A DNA stretch of 64,000 bases from Fragum whitleyi (Eukaryota > Mollusca > Bivalvia > Cardiida > Cardiidae). Positions 45,107 through 55,596 of this stretch are shown here, one piece after another. Below the pieces are notes generated by a model. It made no database searches. It worked only from the letters and a program-made list of their open reading frames with translations, and was not told where the DNA came from. The translations under genes were made by a program, and so were the position numbers. Each line of letters opens with the position of its first letter. Position 1 is the stretch's first letter. The DNA is taken from assembly GCA_948146395.1 (NCBI GenBank), contig OX411552.1:8885686-8949685 (forward strand), given 5' to 3'.

Positions 45107-45514
45107 TTGCAATTTGGCATCATAGTTGCAGTTAATATTTCCCGATTTCCAACGGCTTCTAAATTGCAGATTGTCATTGAAAAAAAAAATGTTCCGACGA
45201 TGAGAGTCGTAAACTGGATGGGCCAAAATAAATTCAGTTACCCTTCTAAAGACTATCCGTTATATTTTTATATCCACTATTTATGCGACTATTTAATGAG
45301 ACTATCGTGTAAACACGAGAGAAAATTGTGTTGCTGTGAAAACACAGATGACCTCGCCCAGTACAGGTGTTCGGCGGTCCCATTGAAGTCGGGCCATTCT
45401 CCGAGAAATTTATACAGTGACGTCATATTAAAGATTGGTTTCAAAATAAATCTTATGATATTCTCACATCTTTACCACTCGGATATTTTGACAAGGATTA
45501 TGTTTCTTATTTGA
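45107..45514 (+). CDS. Uncharacterised 135-codon frame inside the TIR element
   Basis: I do not recognise this protein. The frame opens with MQFGIIVAVNISRF and includes a cysteine/histidine-bearing stretch, LSCKHERKLCCCENTDD, near residues 66-82. Its hydrophobic C-terminal end (IFSHLYHSDILTRIMFLI) could be a membrane segment by chance. It may start with a non-ATG codon, and no similarity to a transposase is apparent. The frame could be fortuitous, because the surrounding element otherwise looks non-coding. Low confidence. Confidence 0.2.
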   Translation: MQFGIIVAVNISRFPTASKLQIVIEKKNVPTMRVVNWMGQNKFSYPSKDYPLYFYIHYLCDYLMRLSCKHERKLCCCENTDDLAQYRCSAVPLKSGHSPRNLYSDVILKIGFKINLMIFSHLYHSDILTRIMFLI

Positions 45515-45721
45515 AGTAAGTAATTTTAGTTAGTAAATTATTTCGAAACAACTATTTTTATGCATGCATAATTAATCTAATTTCGGTAATGTACACTTGC
45601 TGCTTTCAATCATATCTGCACCCTTTCAAAAGCCTTCAAATTCTTTGAGAAAGATGTTAGGGATGGTTTTAGAGATTTCCTTTTTGTAAAAAATTATAAA
45701 ACAACAAAAAAACAAAATAAA

Positions 45722-45741
45722 TACACACACACACACACACA
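45722..45741. repeat. (CA)n microsatellite
   Basis: About ten CA repeats inside the 1.5-kb TIR element. Confidence 0.9.
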
Positions 45742-46717
45742 AAAGGGGAGCAGGTCGCATTTCAACGATAGCCAATTATAATTTCAAAAAGCCGAGTGGG
45801 ATAACATTGGTTGTTTAAAAGCGCAGCTTACACTCGGACAACAAAAGAAAAATATATCTATAGCAAAGAAGTTATTCCAGGTCAAAACTTTTTTATTTGT
45901 GTTTTAATATTTTTTTTATTCGCATTTAATCTTCCCAATGTTTGTAATATTCAATAAAATATGGTACTAGTTCAAAAAATTTGTTTCTATTATTCGTGAG
46001 ATTCAATGATACTGAGAGTGCCGATTATTTATCGGATTTTTCATAGGCCAAAGAAGAAATGGTTTTGTGGTCCAGGTTGCTAATATCCCAAATTCCTTAT
46101 TATCTGTGTTGCTCATTAACATATTCTTCTGTACATGTTGAGACCACATAGATTACCCATCTCTTTAATATTGAATACAAAATAGCAAACCATGTCATAT
46201 GAACATACCTTTCTACGCATGTCATATGAACATACCTTTCCATGCACACTGGGTGGAAAGTTCTGATTTCATAAAGTACTTTCACTATGAGTTAAAATTA
46301 TACCGGGATGAAAATTTCAACCAATTCAAATGACTTGTGTTCTTGTGATAAGACTAACTTACATTTTATTAATTTTGAAGGGCGAGCTCATTTGCTTTAA
46401 GGGCGAGTTGAAATTTATGGTTACTAGTCCTACAGGACTAGTTGGGTTTTTAAGATTTTTCAACCCCTGGATAACAATGTGCAAGTGATGGACTGGCCAA
46501 CATATTCACCAGATTTGAACCCCAACACATTTGGGATCTGATAGACAGACGCTTACGTATCGTAATTAATACACCACGGACAGTTGTGGAACTTCGTCAA
46601 GAGGTTGTCAGACAATGGAATTGACTAACTCAGATTAAAATTCGACCTTACATTCATTCAATGAGAAGGAGATGTGAAGTGGTGGTAGCTGCAGAAGGAG
46701 GTCATACTCGATATTAA

Positions 46718-46914
46718 CATTTGTAAATTTTGAAAAGGAGGGTAACTGCGTTTGCTCAAAGGTTTCAACAGCAAAACTTTAGTTAAAGTAAGGATAACCT
46801 ATGCAATTTTATTTCTAAATTAAAGAAATGTTTGACTTTTTTAAATAGACTATTACTTATTGAGCATTGCCTATATTTATCATAAGGCCTGTTAGATCTT
46901 TTGACTAGTATAGA
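46718..46914. other. Short flank of the Tc1 remnant
   Basis: Probably the 3' untranslated part of the broken Tc1 element. No terminal inverted repeat was found for that element. Confidence 0.35.
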
Positions 46915-47278
46915 TATATACTCTTCAAAAAAAGTTCTTTGACATTTGATCTATAAGCATATTATAATTTCGACATAAATATGTATGAGCAAAGTTAATC
47001 AATGAAGGTGGAGTCAATGCATCTTAACACTGTATTAAAACAAAATTACCTTTTTGATCAAAGATATGTAACGGAGATGTTGATTTAGGATGTTACGTCA
47101 CACGCATCTTTTAATGGCAAATTTGACCTCTCCTATCTGGTTACACACTTTCTCACCAGAGATCCAACTTAGACTGGAAACCTAACTGGTCGTTGACGTA
47201 GCAGTTAGATTGAAAAATCCCATATATTGTTAGGTCATTCGACGTCCTGGACGAACGTTGTTATCCAGCTTCAGACTA

Positions 47279-47317
<39 letters not shown>

Positions 47318-47786
47318 ATGCTGTGAGATATATTATAGCGGTGCAAAAGGTAAAAGATAGTCTGACCAGAAACATCAAAGTCATTTGCAACGGCTTGTCT
47401 TATAGAGCCTGATTTGTGGGGACCAAAAACTTAATGACATTGTTCCTCTGTTCGTTTGACATGTTTTCATTACAGATGTGTGCCTAGACGTTCAATTTAA
47501 AAAGCAATCAAGCAATGGCATTTCATCCACAACACAATGGAGAGCTATCAAGACTATTCAGTTAATCTGGAACTGCACGTGCTGAATGAGAAGTCAGATT
47601 TTACGTTATTTGACGTTGACGTCTCTATTGAGAAATGTAGTCGAGTAATTTATCGCCATTACATGTGATATTCTTACATCCTAATTACTGTTCACAAATC
47701 AATCAAAATTCAATGAAGTTTTTACATGAACTCAGAAAAATAGTATGTTAAATCAGTGTCAAAGAACTTTTTTTGAAGAGTATATA
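46915..47786 (-). mobile_element. Tc1-like deletion derivative with 30-bp terminal inverted repeats
   Basis: TATATACTCTTCAAAAAAAG, then TTCTTTGACA, at the left and its exact reverse complement at the right form a 30-bp perfect inverted repeat, with TA-rich flanks as for Tc1/mariner targets. On the minus strand the N-terminal helix-turn-helix region of a Tc1 transposase is readable in pieces near 47,465-47,310 (SNEQRNNVIKF, then RQAVANDFDVSGQTIF). RPGRRMT follows near 47,250. The catalytic domain is missing. A (TA)n expansion lies inside at 47,281-47,313. Confidence 0.85.
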
Positions 47787-49014
47787 AATCAGTAGAAAAA
47801 ATTGTTTGGGTTCAAGCATTTTCTTCTATAAAAACAATAACTTTTATAATCCATCTATTCACCTTTTTTTTGCGGACAAGTTCATTTTGATCCTGCACAA
47901 GAAGAAAATTATGTTTTACTTATCCAGGGACAAATAGAGAAAATACCTATTTCCACACCCTAGCAATTTTATTTGCTTAGACTAGACAATGATTTTAAAA
48001 ATGGCAAAATGAAATTGTTAAAAGATGTTGAAGTTCAAACTTTGTGGAGTCTTAGGCGGGATATTTTTTAATTTCACATCCCTTGGGCCAACTTCAATGC
48101 AAACTACAAACAACTGGGTGTATAAAGATAGACCGAAATTAGCCAAATGAATAGTATTTCATAGCTGAGGTAGCATTTGTGGTCTCCAAAAATTTGATTA
48201 TGCACTTTACTGTATTTTGTAGTTTTCAGAAAATTTTAGCTTTTCTTTGAATTTCAAGTATGGTTGCCCAATCAGGCAATATTGCCCTAATGGGCCATCT
48301 CACTAACCTGTTAAAGCTGCTATTTCACAGTTTTTCATAGAAAAGTACAAAGCTTGTTCTAAAATTTAGAAATGTGTGTATCTTTAGATGATTACGAATG
48401 GCCCAAGGTCATTGGCACTAAAAAACAACATATTTCAATCATTTTGTATTTTATTATTTCAAAGCGTCAGGATCGGTAAGGGATCCAGTCTATTTATTTC
48501 ATGTCTATAAATTGGAAAATTGTTACTTTCTGTGAATAATCTTACATTGTTGCTTGTATTGATATGAAGTTTCTAGCTGTCAAATACTTTTACCTTAATC
48601 TTTGATTGAATAAGACAAACATGTGGAATGCACATGTGTAAATAGTTGGCTAGAAATTGGAGAAAATTAATTTTTTAGGCGTTAGTAGTTGCTTTATTTT
48701 TCAGAAAGAATTTTGCAAAATTCAGGAATAACGGTCTTTCTTTCCGTGCATTACCAGATTGAATCTTATCTTTAAAAGGCTTCAACATGATGAGGTCGTT
48801 ATTTCTGATTTTTGCAAAAAATTTCAAAAAGCACATTTCCCCAATCTGTGAAAGAGTAGCTTTAAATGCATTGTTTGAATATTTGCAATTCCTACAATAA
48901 TTTTCAAAATACAATTTAACTGTTTAAAATTGCTGGTCCATACACACATTTCCTCACAGTTGAACAAAGATTGAATAAATTAAATAGATTTGGTATAATT
49001 TTTTGGCCATGTGA
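47787..49014. other. Unassigned sequence
   Basis: No gene or known repeat is supported. The minus-strand frames at 48,675-48,914 and 48,954-49,223 lack recognisable motifs. Confidence 0.3.
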
Positions 49015-49125
49015 TACATTGGGACAAGTTGCCTATGGGCCAAGTTGACTGGTGGCCGAGTTGAAAATGGGCCCGAGTTGACTGGACACCTGATTGATAA
49101 AGGGGCCGTTTTGACTGTAAAGCCT
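49015..49125 (+). repeat. Short GGCCGAGTTGACTGG-type imperfect repeat
   Basis: Six to seven imperfect copies of a 14-18 bp motif, such as GGGCCAAGTTGACTGGTGGC and GGGCCCGAGTTGACTGGACA. The origin is unknown. Confidence 0.7.
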
Positions 49126-49429
49126 TTGTAATCATTTATAAAAGTTACATATCGAAATTTAGAGTTTTGAAAATAAAAAAAAAGGAATTTATTTTGAACC
49201 CCACCCCTCCTCTGATTAGCCACAATAGGGTTACCCTGTAGTTGACATCAAACCTTGTCAATGAATGATGAAATAATAATGAAACAGCTAAAATTATACA
49301 TTTTCATGCAGCCACTCGCTTTGCATCTGTCACAAAACAGAGCTCCTCTCTTCAAGACTTCCTTAGAGATTCCCGCTCATCGTACACGGTGTTAGAACGT
49401 ACCTAATTTCGTTAGAAATACAAATGACA
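49126..49429. other. Unassigned sequence
   Basis: Nothing was recognised apart from a G run of about 14 at 49,441-49,454 at the edge of the LINE remnant. Confidence 0.3.
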
Positions 49430-50310
49430 CGAGGGAGAATTGGGGGGGGGGGGGAGGACTACAAACCGGAAAGGTCTTCGAAATTCCAAACTGTTAATAC
49501 AGTTAAAAATATCTGGTCGAAAATCTTGTTCAGTTCCTTGAGCATAAAGACCCAAGTATTTATATGTTGAAGTTATTTCAACGGGTCTTCGATTGAGATT
49601 CCACTCTTCGTTTGATCTTAATGGACCAACGTTTCTAAAAACGACGATCTCTATTTTATCTATTTTAACTTCTAATTCATTTTCAGTGCAAAATTCTGAT
49701 AGTTTATGCAATTGTCGCTGTAGATTATTAACTGTGTCGACACAATGAGCAACGTCGTCTGCATATAATAAACATGGAATAGATGAGACATTTTCAGATA
49801 TATAGATTCCTGGACACGATCCTTTAATCAAAGCCGATAACTCTTGAATGAAAAGATTAAAGATTATTGGACTAGTTATGTCCCCTTGCCTGGAACCTGT
49901 GTTACACCTAAAAGAAGAAGAAATCTTATCATCAAGACGCAAACAGGCACGGAGATTGGAATACATTGATATCATAACTTTGAAAAATTTACCCCCCATC
50001 CCCCTCTGGTATAGAATATTGAACAATTTTTCGTGCACCAAATAATCAAATAAATTCAACATAAAGTACATAGAATCTGCCACGTGGTTTTCACGTGTAT
50101 TTTTGTATCATACTTTGTAATGTGAAGAGATTATCACTTACGGAATATCCGGCCCTAAACCCTACTTGGCTTTCATCTTTCAAGTCGAATCTTTCTGTTA
50201 ATTCATACAATCTGTCATTTGAAATATTAGAAAAAATCAACGACATTCCTCTATAGTTTGAAGGCTCGAATGTTCTCGATATTATATTGATTATAATGGC
50301 CAAAACTATA
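49430..50310 (-). pseudogene. LINE reverse transcriptase fragment, minus strand
   Basis: This is the reverse transcriptase of a non-LTR retrotransposon, which copies element RNA into DNA at the insertion site. The 3' reading frame (50,083 down to 49,412) is open for 223 codons. It contains GSRQGDITSPIIFNLF, with RQGD at residues 65-68, LLYADDVA, with YADD at residues 107-110, and IEIVVFRNVGPLRSNEEW and YKYLG further on. A second frame upstream (50,303-50,091) has NYRGMSL and QVGFRAGYSVSDNLF, one frameshift away. The amino half of the enzyme and any endonuclease are missing, and the 3' end is cut within the thumb region. It is the same clade as the plus-strand LINE at 50,779. Likely I/Nimb/CR1-like, not resolved. 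Confidence 0.88.
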
Positions 50311-50778
50311 AGTCAAACAAAAATAGACCCACGGACCCTAAATATGCATGTATATTGAGAGTCCCTGATAGACCGCATCTTCACAAGTGCGCGATTTATA
50401 TGCTTGAGATACGAATCTATATAGGTTTGATTCCACCCAGCTTACATTATGTTGCCTGTAAATCTTCACGGCTAAACCCTGAAATTACATTTTTTTCTCT
50501 TGTAAACTAATCATATAGTATCAAAAATAAAACCCGGTTCACCCATTGATATTTCACAAACATGTACATTTCCATTAAAGAAAATGTTAAAGTTTTATTC
50601 AAAAAATGGTTTGTATTTTAAAAAAGAATGTGCTATGTTTTGTTATGTTATGTTATGTGCATAGTGTAACTGAGAGTCTATGCTTGATCGCCACGAGCCG
50701 AAGTATCATCGGAATTGTATTCATGAACCTAATTATGCGCCGCGATGAAGGTCAAGTTCAAGTCCATATGTCCTCGAC
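50311..50778. other. Spacer between opposed LINE fragments
   Basis: No gene was recognised. It contains TATGTTATGTTATGTG repeats near 50,640-50,658. Confidence 0.35.
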
Positions 50779-52610
50779 ATATGTCCTATTTGTGATGACT
50801 CGTATCTGAATGCCCCTATTTTACCTGAAGAAATTGATAATGCAATAAAAAGAATACATTCTAACCGATCCCCTGGTCCAGATGGAATATGTGTAGAAAT
50901 GTACAAAAACACAGTTCATATCAATTTACCATTTCTAACTCATTTTTTTAATCACATATATAATTCGGGTAATTTTCCCAAGTCATGGTGTAATAGTTTA
51001 ACTATACCGCTCCACAAGAAGGGGCCCACTACGGATCCAGATAACTACAGGGGCGTATCACTAATAGATAGTGTGTGTAAAATATTTATAAACGTATTGA
51101 GTAATAGATTGTCAATTTGGTCAGAAAGGAATAACATAATAAACGAAGCCCAAGCAGGATTCAGAACAAATAATATTAATATTTTAATTAATATATTAAT
51201 ATAGTATAATAGACAATATATTTATCCTCCAATCACTTGGTCAAAAATATATTTCGAAAAAACGTGGCCGATTCTATTGTTTATTTATAGATTTTAGTAA
51301 GGCATTTGACCAAGTCAATCACAAAAAGTTGTGGGATTCATTACAAAGAAAAGGTATAACAGGAAAATTCTTGAACATTTTAAATCAATGTACAATCAAT
51401 TAAACTGTTTTATTAAATTAGAAAACGAATTACTCAATCCGATCCATTGTCAAAGAGGTACCCGTCAAGGCTGTGGAAGCTCCCCCATAATTTTCATACT
51501 CTTCATAAATGACTTAATAGAATTCTTAAGACGCGAGTATTACAACGTTATTTTCGTTTCACGAGATATAGAGAAAATTATTGCACTTTTATTTGCAGAC
51601 GATATAGCCTGCGTTTCAGATACTATCACTGGTCTTCAGCAACAATTAAATTTGATCAATAAATTTTGTTTAAGTGTTGGAATGAAGGTAAATTTAGACA
51701 AAACAAAAATAATAGTATTTAGAAATGGGGGTACTCTTCGAAAAAATGAAAAATGGTATTATGATGGTAATCCAATTGAAGTTGTTTCTTACCACAAATA
51801 TCTTGGAGCTCTCATTTCCTCAAGATTATGTTGGACGATGTTGAAATCTAATCAAGCATCTCAAGCAATGAAACCATATAATAGTATAACAAGGTTTCAA
51901 AAGAAATTTGGCTATTTTGACCCAAAAGATGCATTTAAACTTTTTGACTCTACAGTAAAGTTAATATTATGCTTCGCTGCTGATATCTGGGGTTACGAAT
52001 ACTCTAAAATTATTGATAAAGTGCAATAGACTTTTGCAAATGAATTTGCTGTCTAAACCAAAGAACAACTGACTACTTTGCATTGAGCGAATGCGGTCGA
52101 TATTCTCTTTCTGTTTCTTGTATGCTTCAATGTGTAAAATTTTGGCTTAGGTTAATAGAAATGCAAAATACTCGTTATCCCAAACAATGCTATTTAATGT
52201 TAAAACAATTAGATGAAAGCGGAAGAAATACTTGGGCCACAAAAATAAAACATGTAATAAATGCATACGGATTTGGAAATGTTTGGCTCAATCACGGTGT
52301 CGGTGTAAGAAAATGTTTTTACTAAGTTTTAAACAACGGCTTATCGATTGTTCATACAAAAGTATTCAGGAACATATTAATACAAGTCCGAAATCAAAAT
52401 ATTATAAACATTTCAAATCATTATTAAACATCGAAAAATACCTATCTTGTGATATTTATCCAGTTCTAAGACGAACACTCTCAAATTTCAGATGCTCTAG
52501 TCATTGTCTAAACGTAAAATAGGAAGACACCAGAAAATTGATTACAATTATCGCTTTTGCGAAATATGTCTTAAACGAAATACGTATTCAGTAGAAGACG
52601 AATTTCATTT

Positions 52611-53686
52611 TTAGCTCCACTGGCTGAAAGCCACTGGGGCTATTGTCATGGCGTTGTGTCCGTCTTGCGTCCATCCGTCCGTCCGTGCGTGCGTGCGTGC
52701 GTGCGTCCGGTCGTAAACTTTTCTTTAAAAATCTTCTCCTCAGAAACTACTGGATGGATTTCAACCAAACTTCACAGGAATGATCCTTGGGTCACCCTCT
52801 TTCAAAGTTGTTCAAGAAATTTTGATCCAATGAAAAACATGGATTTAATGGGCGTGGCTAAATTCCAAATATGGTAAAAAGTGAGTTTTCTAAGATTCTA
52901 ATCAATGGATACCAATTAAATTTTACATGAATGATCCTTGGGTGACCCTTTATCAGTCTACAAAAAATCATTGTGATTGGATGAAAAATATGCATTTTAT
53001 GGGCGGAGGTCATTTCTCTATATGTTATATAGTGGAAACTTTGAAAATCATTTTCTCAGAATATAACTGATGGATATCAACCAAATTTCACTGGAATGAT
53101 TCTTGAGAGACCCTTTATCAGACTACAAAAAATCATTGTAATCGGATGGAAAATATGCATTTTATGGGCGGAGGTCATTTCTCTATATGTTATATAGTGG
53201 AAACTTTGAAAATCATTTTCTCAGAATGTTTCTAATGGATATCAACCAAATTTCACTGGAATGATCATTGAGTGACCCTCTATCAGTCTACAAAAAATCA
53301 TTGTGATCAGATGGAAAATATGTATTTTATGGGCGGAGGTCATTTCTCTATATATTAATATAGTGGAAAATTTGAAAATCATTTTCTCAGAATCTAATTT
53401 TTGGATATCAACCAAATTTCACTGGTATGATCCTTGAGTGACCCTTTATCAGTGTACCAAAAATTATTTTGATTGGATGAAAAATATGCATTTTATGGGC
53501 AGAGGTCACTTCGATATGTTAAATAGTGGAAACTATGAAAATTATTTTCTCAGAATGTAACTGATGGAATCATTTTCAACATCAGTAGAATCCAAAATAT
53601 CTAAAAATCTAGTCAAAACATTTATTTGCTTTTACAAGAATTTCAAGCCTGTGGAGCGACTCAAGCCATTCATGGCTTTCTAGTTT
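52611..53686 (-). mobile_element. Pearl-like element, family C, inserted in the LINE
   Basis: Reverse orientation: TTTTTAGCTCCACTGGCTGA at the left and CAAGCCATTCATGGCTTTCT then AGTT at the right are the complete family C ends. (GTCC)n/(GTGC)n lies near 52,675-52,708. About five units follow. The LINE frame reads across once the element is removed, and no target duplication is visible in the T run. Confidence 0.92.
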
Positions 53687-54093
53687 ACTTGTTTGTCCCG
53701 AATACGATCATTTAATAACGTTATATTTTCCAATAGATTGGAAAAATCATTATCCAAGCACAGCCTTATTCTACAGCATAATGTCTGATGTTAAATTTTC
53801 AAATATAAAAGCATTATCGAAATATCTTTATGAAGCATTTAAAGTACGAAAGGAAAAGTTGAGCCAAAGTCTTTAGATCAATCTAATGCATAATCTTTTT
53901 GGTCAGTAATTGACCGAAGGTATGAAGTTGAAATTTAGATCCCAAAATAAGCTATGCAACATTGCTATTTTTGTAACCTCTTTGTAGTTAACATCGAATA
54001 GTAGAAATATATTTTTTTATACATGTATTACTATTAAACACATTCCTGAACAAGGAATAGCCCCCTGTACACGGATTGGCTAGTTTAAAGATG

Positions 54094-54159
54094 ATGAACT
54101 GCCGGAGTACTATAACTACAGTTTGTTTAAACTGTAGTTATGCTATCTCGGTGGTTCAA
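54094..54159. repeat. Hairpin in the LINE 3' region
   Basis: TATAACTACAGTTT pairs with TAAACTGTAGTTAT (14-bp core), and the outer arms TGAACTGCCGGAGTA and CTATCTCGGTGGTTCA extend it to about 30 bp with mismatches. Same general design as the hairpins at 13,010 and 30,113. Confidence 0.85.
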
Positions 54160-54372
54160 CGGGGATAAAATCTACATTCATAATATGATCTTTATTATCA
54201 TATACCAAATTTGAAATAATACCAGCAATCTGACATAAAAAATGCTTTAATTCTATTTAAATAATCGTCACTCTTTTGTATGTATTTGTAAACACTATTT
54301 GTAATATGGGCCAGAGGCCTAAATTATGATGAATAAAACTTGTAACTTGATGTACTTTATGTAAGCCATTTA

Positions 54373-54556
54373 CAAATTGTATCAAGGGAATAAGTATAAA
54401 TCAGACTGTAGAAAAATGTTAATATAACACGTTGGGTTTTGGCCCGCAGATAGGTAGAGAAAAGGATAAACATCTATAAAACTATGTACACCTCAGCCTC
54501 GGATGAAGCAATTCAGTTAAGAACGTTAAGAAATTGACAAGGTGGATGATTTTTGG
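54373..54556. other. Unassigned spacer
   Basis: No feature was recognised. Confidence 0.3.
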
Positions 54557-55020
54557 ATGATTTTGGAACGAAATTGAATGAGTGTGGAGCAATTTTTGAG
54601 TGAAATTAAGAGGAGGTATTCCCATATCGCCAATTTTCTTCAAAATGAAAAAATATGGATATTTATTACCTCCCTTTAATGAAATTTACGTACCTTTCTG
54701 TTTATGTATGTTTATGGACCAATCAGACACTTAAAATCCACACCAACCAAAAGAATCGTAGAATAGTTTGATCGATTTGAATTAAGATGGATAATTTTGG
54801 AACGAAATTGAATGCGTGTGTAGACCGAGTTTTGAGTGAGATTGAGAGGAGGTAATCCAATATCGCTAATTTTGTTCAAGATTAACAAAATTAGGAATAT
54901 TTATTTACTCCCTTTAATAAATATTTACGCACCATTTCGGTGATTGTGTGATCATGGACCAGTCAGGCACTTTAAAATCCACACCAGCCAATAAAAGGGT
55001 AGAATAGTTTAATCGTTTTT
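54557..55020 (+). repeat. Two tandem ~232-bp repeats
   Basis: Copies start at 54,557 and 54,789 (GATRATTTTGGAACGAAATT). They share GAGGAGGTAWTCC, ATATCGCYAATTTT, ATGGACCARTCAGRCACTT and AAATCCACACCARCCA, then GTAGAATAGTTTRATCG. GGACCAATCAG resembles a CCAAT box in reverse and could mark a promoter region. No open frame spans them. Confidence 0.75.
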
Positions 55021-55189
55021 TAATAAAATGCTGATCGTCTCAAACAATTTCTAAATGTTTTCTAATGATTTCGGAGCGTTTTTGATCGATTTGAGTGAGT
55101 GTTTTGAATGAATGAGTGGAGCGTCGAGTGAGCGATTGAGGATGGTTTTGATCGAAATGACATCAATTTAACGATGTTACTAACTACCA

Positions 55190-55400
55190 ATTCGAATTTC
55201 TGCTGTTGTTCCTTTCCGACTATTTGTCTCCAACCAATGAGTCTATAACCGTAGACCTATGTTGGACAGCAGCTAGGGACTAGGAAAGGATGTAATGGTA
55301 GGGACTGGAGTTAGAAATACCAGGAATTCATTGTTAGGTGCTTCAGCCGTCGCGATATATCTGAAAAAATATTGACAGCGGCGTAAAACCCCACCAAGGA
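55190..55400 (+). mobile_element. SINE in plus orientation, head missing
   Basis: Core and tail are on the plus strand (CCGTAGACCTATGTTGGACA, AATACCAGGAATTCATTGTT, GACAGCGGCGTAAAACCCCA). This is the only clear plus-strand copy of the main SINE family. The tRNA-like head is absent. Confidence 0.85.
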
Positions 55401-55596
55401 GGCCAGGCATTGTTGTAAAGGATTCTGCCACGTGAAGGCCAAACAAAGAGGGGAGCAAGAGTAGTATCAGCCGTAAGGATAAAAATAGATCTGCACGAGG
55501 ATTTCACTCTATATATAACGGTAAGGGCCCTCGAGCTATGTATACTATGTAAACTGACTATCTTATTTATTCGGATCTTACATTCTTTCATACAAC
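55401..55596 (+). promoter_or_regulatory. Probable 5' untranslated region of the LINE ORF1
   Basis: This stretch is more GC-balanced than its surroundings, lacks other repeats, and leads into the ORF1 start. A TATATATAAC sequence at about 55,509-55,520 could act as a TATA box. Transcription from here is inference. Confidence 0.4.

Larger units (their letters stand above)
44956..46469. mobile_element. 1,514-bp TIR element inside the Tc1 transposase
   Basis: It begins CAGGGGTTGAAAATTCAACT and ends TTTTTCAACCCCTG, giving a 13-bp terminal inverted repeat (CAGGGGTTGAAAA). GATAA at 44,951-44,955 and 46,470-46,474 is a perfect 5-bp direct repeat. Subterminal CAACTCGCCC and GGGCGAGTTG pair as well. 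A CAG start recalls hAT elements, but those make 8-bp duplications, so the superfamily is unresolved. No transposase was recognised. A CRE-like TGACGTCA occurs at about 45,419-45,426. Confidence 0.8.
44569..46717 (+). pseudogene. Tc1-like transposase, split by an insertion
   Basis: A Tc1/mariner-type DDE transposase, the cut-and-paste enzyme of these elements, is readable in two parts. Part one (44,569-44,955) has LAWARAHLRWRRDNWATV, the first catalytic Asp in FTDESRF (codon 44,658-44,660) and the second in MQDNATTHSART (Asp codon 44,919-44,921), with several stops between. Part two (46,470-46,717) has NNVQVMDWPTYSPDLNP, the motif before the third acidic residue, then a C-terminus ending at a TAA. 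The N-terminal DNA-binding half is missing at the left. A few codons are missing at the insertion site and the frame is shifted, so it was already broken or was damaged on insertion. It is non-functional. Confidence 0.9.
50779..54372 (+). pseudogene. LINE reverse transcriptase, 5'-truncated and interrupted
   Basis: A non-LTR retrotransposon ORF2 starting inside the protein (SPGPDG near 50,870; LHKKGPTTDPDNYRGVSL near 51,010). The palm motifs follow: FIDFSKAFDQV with Asp at 51,291, RGTRQGCGSSPIIF, and LFADDIA with FADD at 51,592-51,603. Then come KTKIIVFRNGGTLRKNEKW and YLGALISS. A C-terminal zinc-knuckle-like motif (CEICLKRN near 52,565, later VCPEYDHL) is split by a family C insertion at 52,611-53,686. 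Frames break near 51,200 (AT-rich slippage), 52,029 and 52,230. The 3' untranslated region runs to about 54,372 with GGGCCAGAGGCCTAAATTAT and an AATAAA at about 54,333. It is non-functional but recognisable over about 1,000 codons. Confidence 0.9.
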
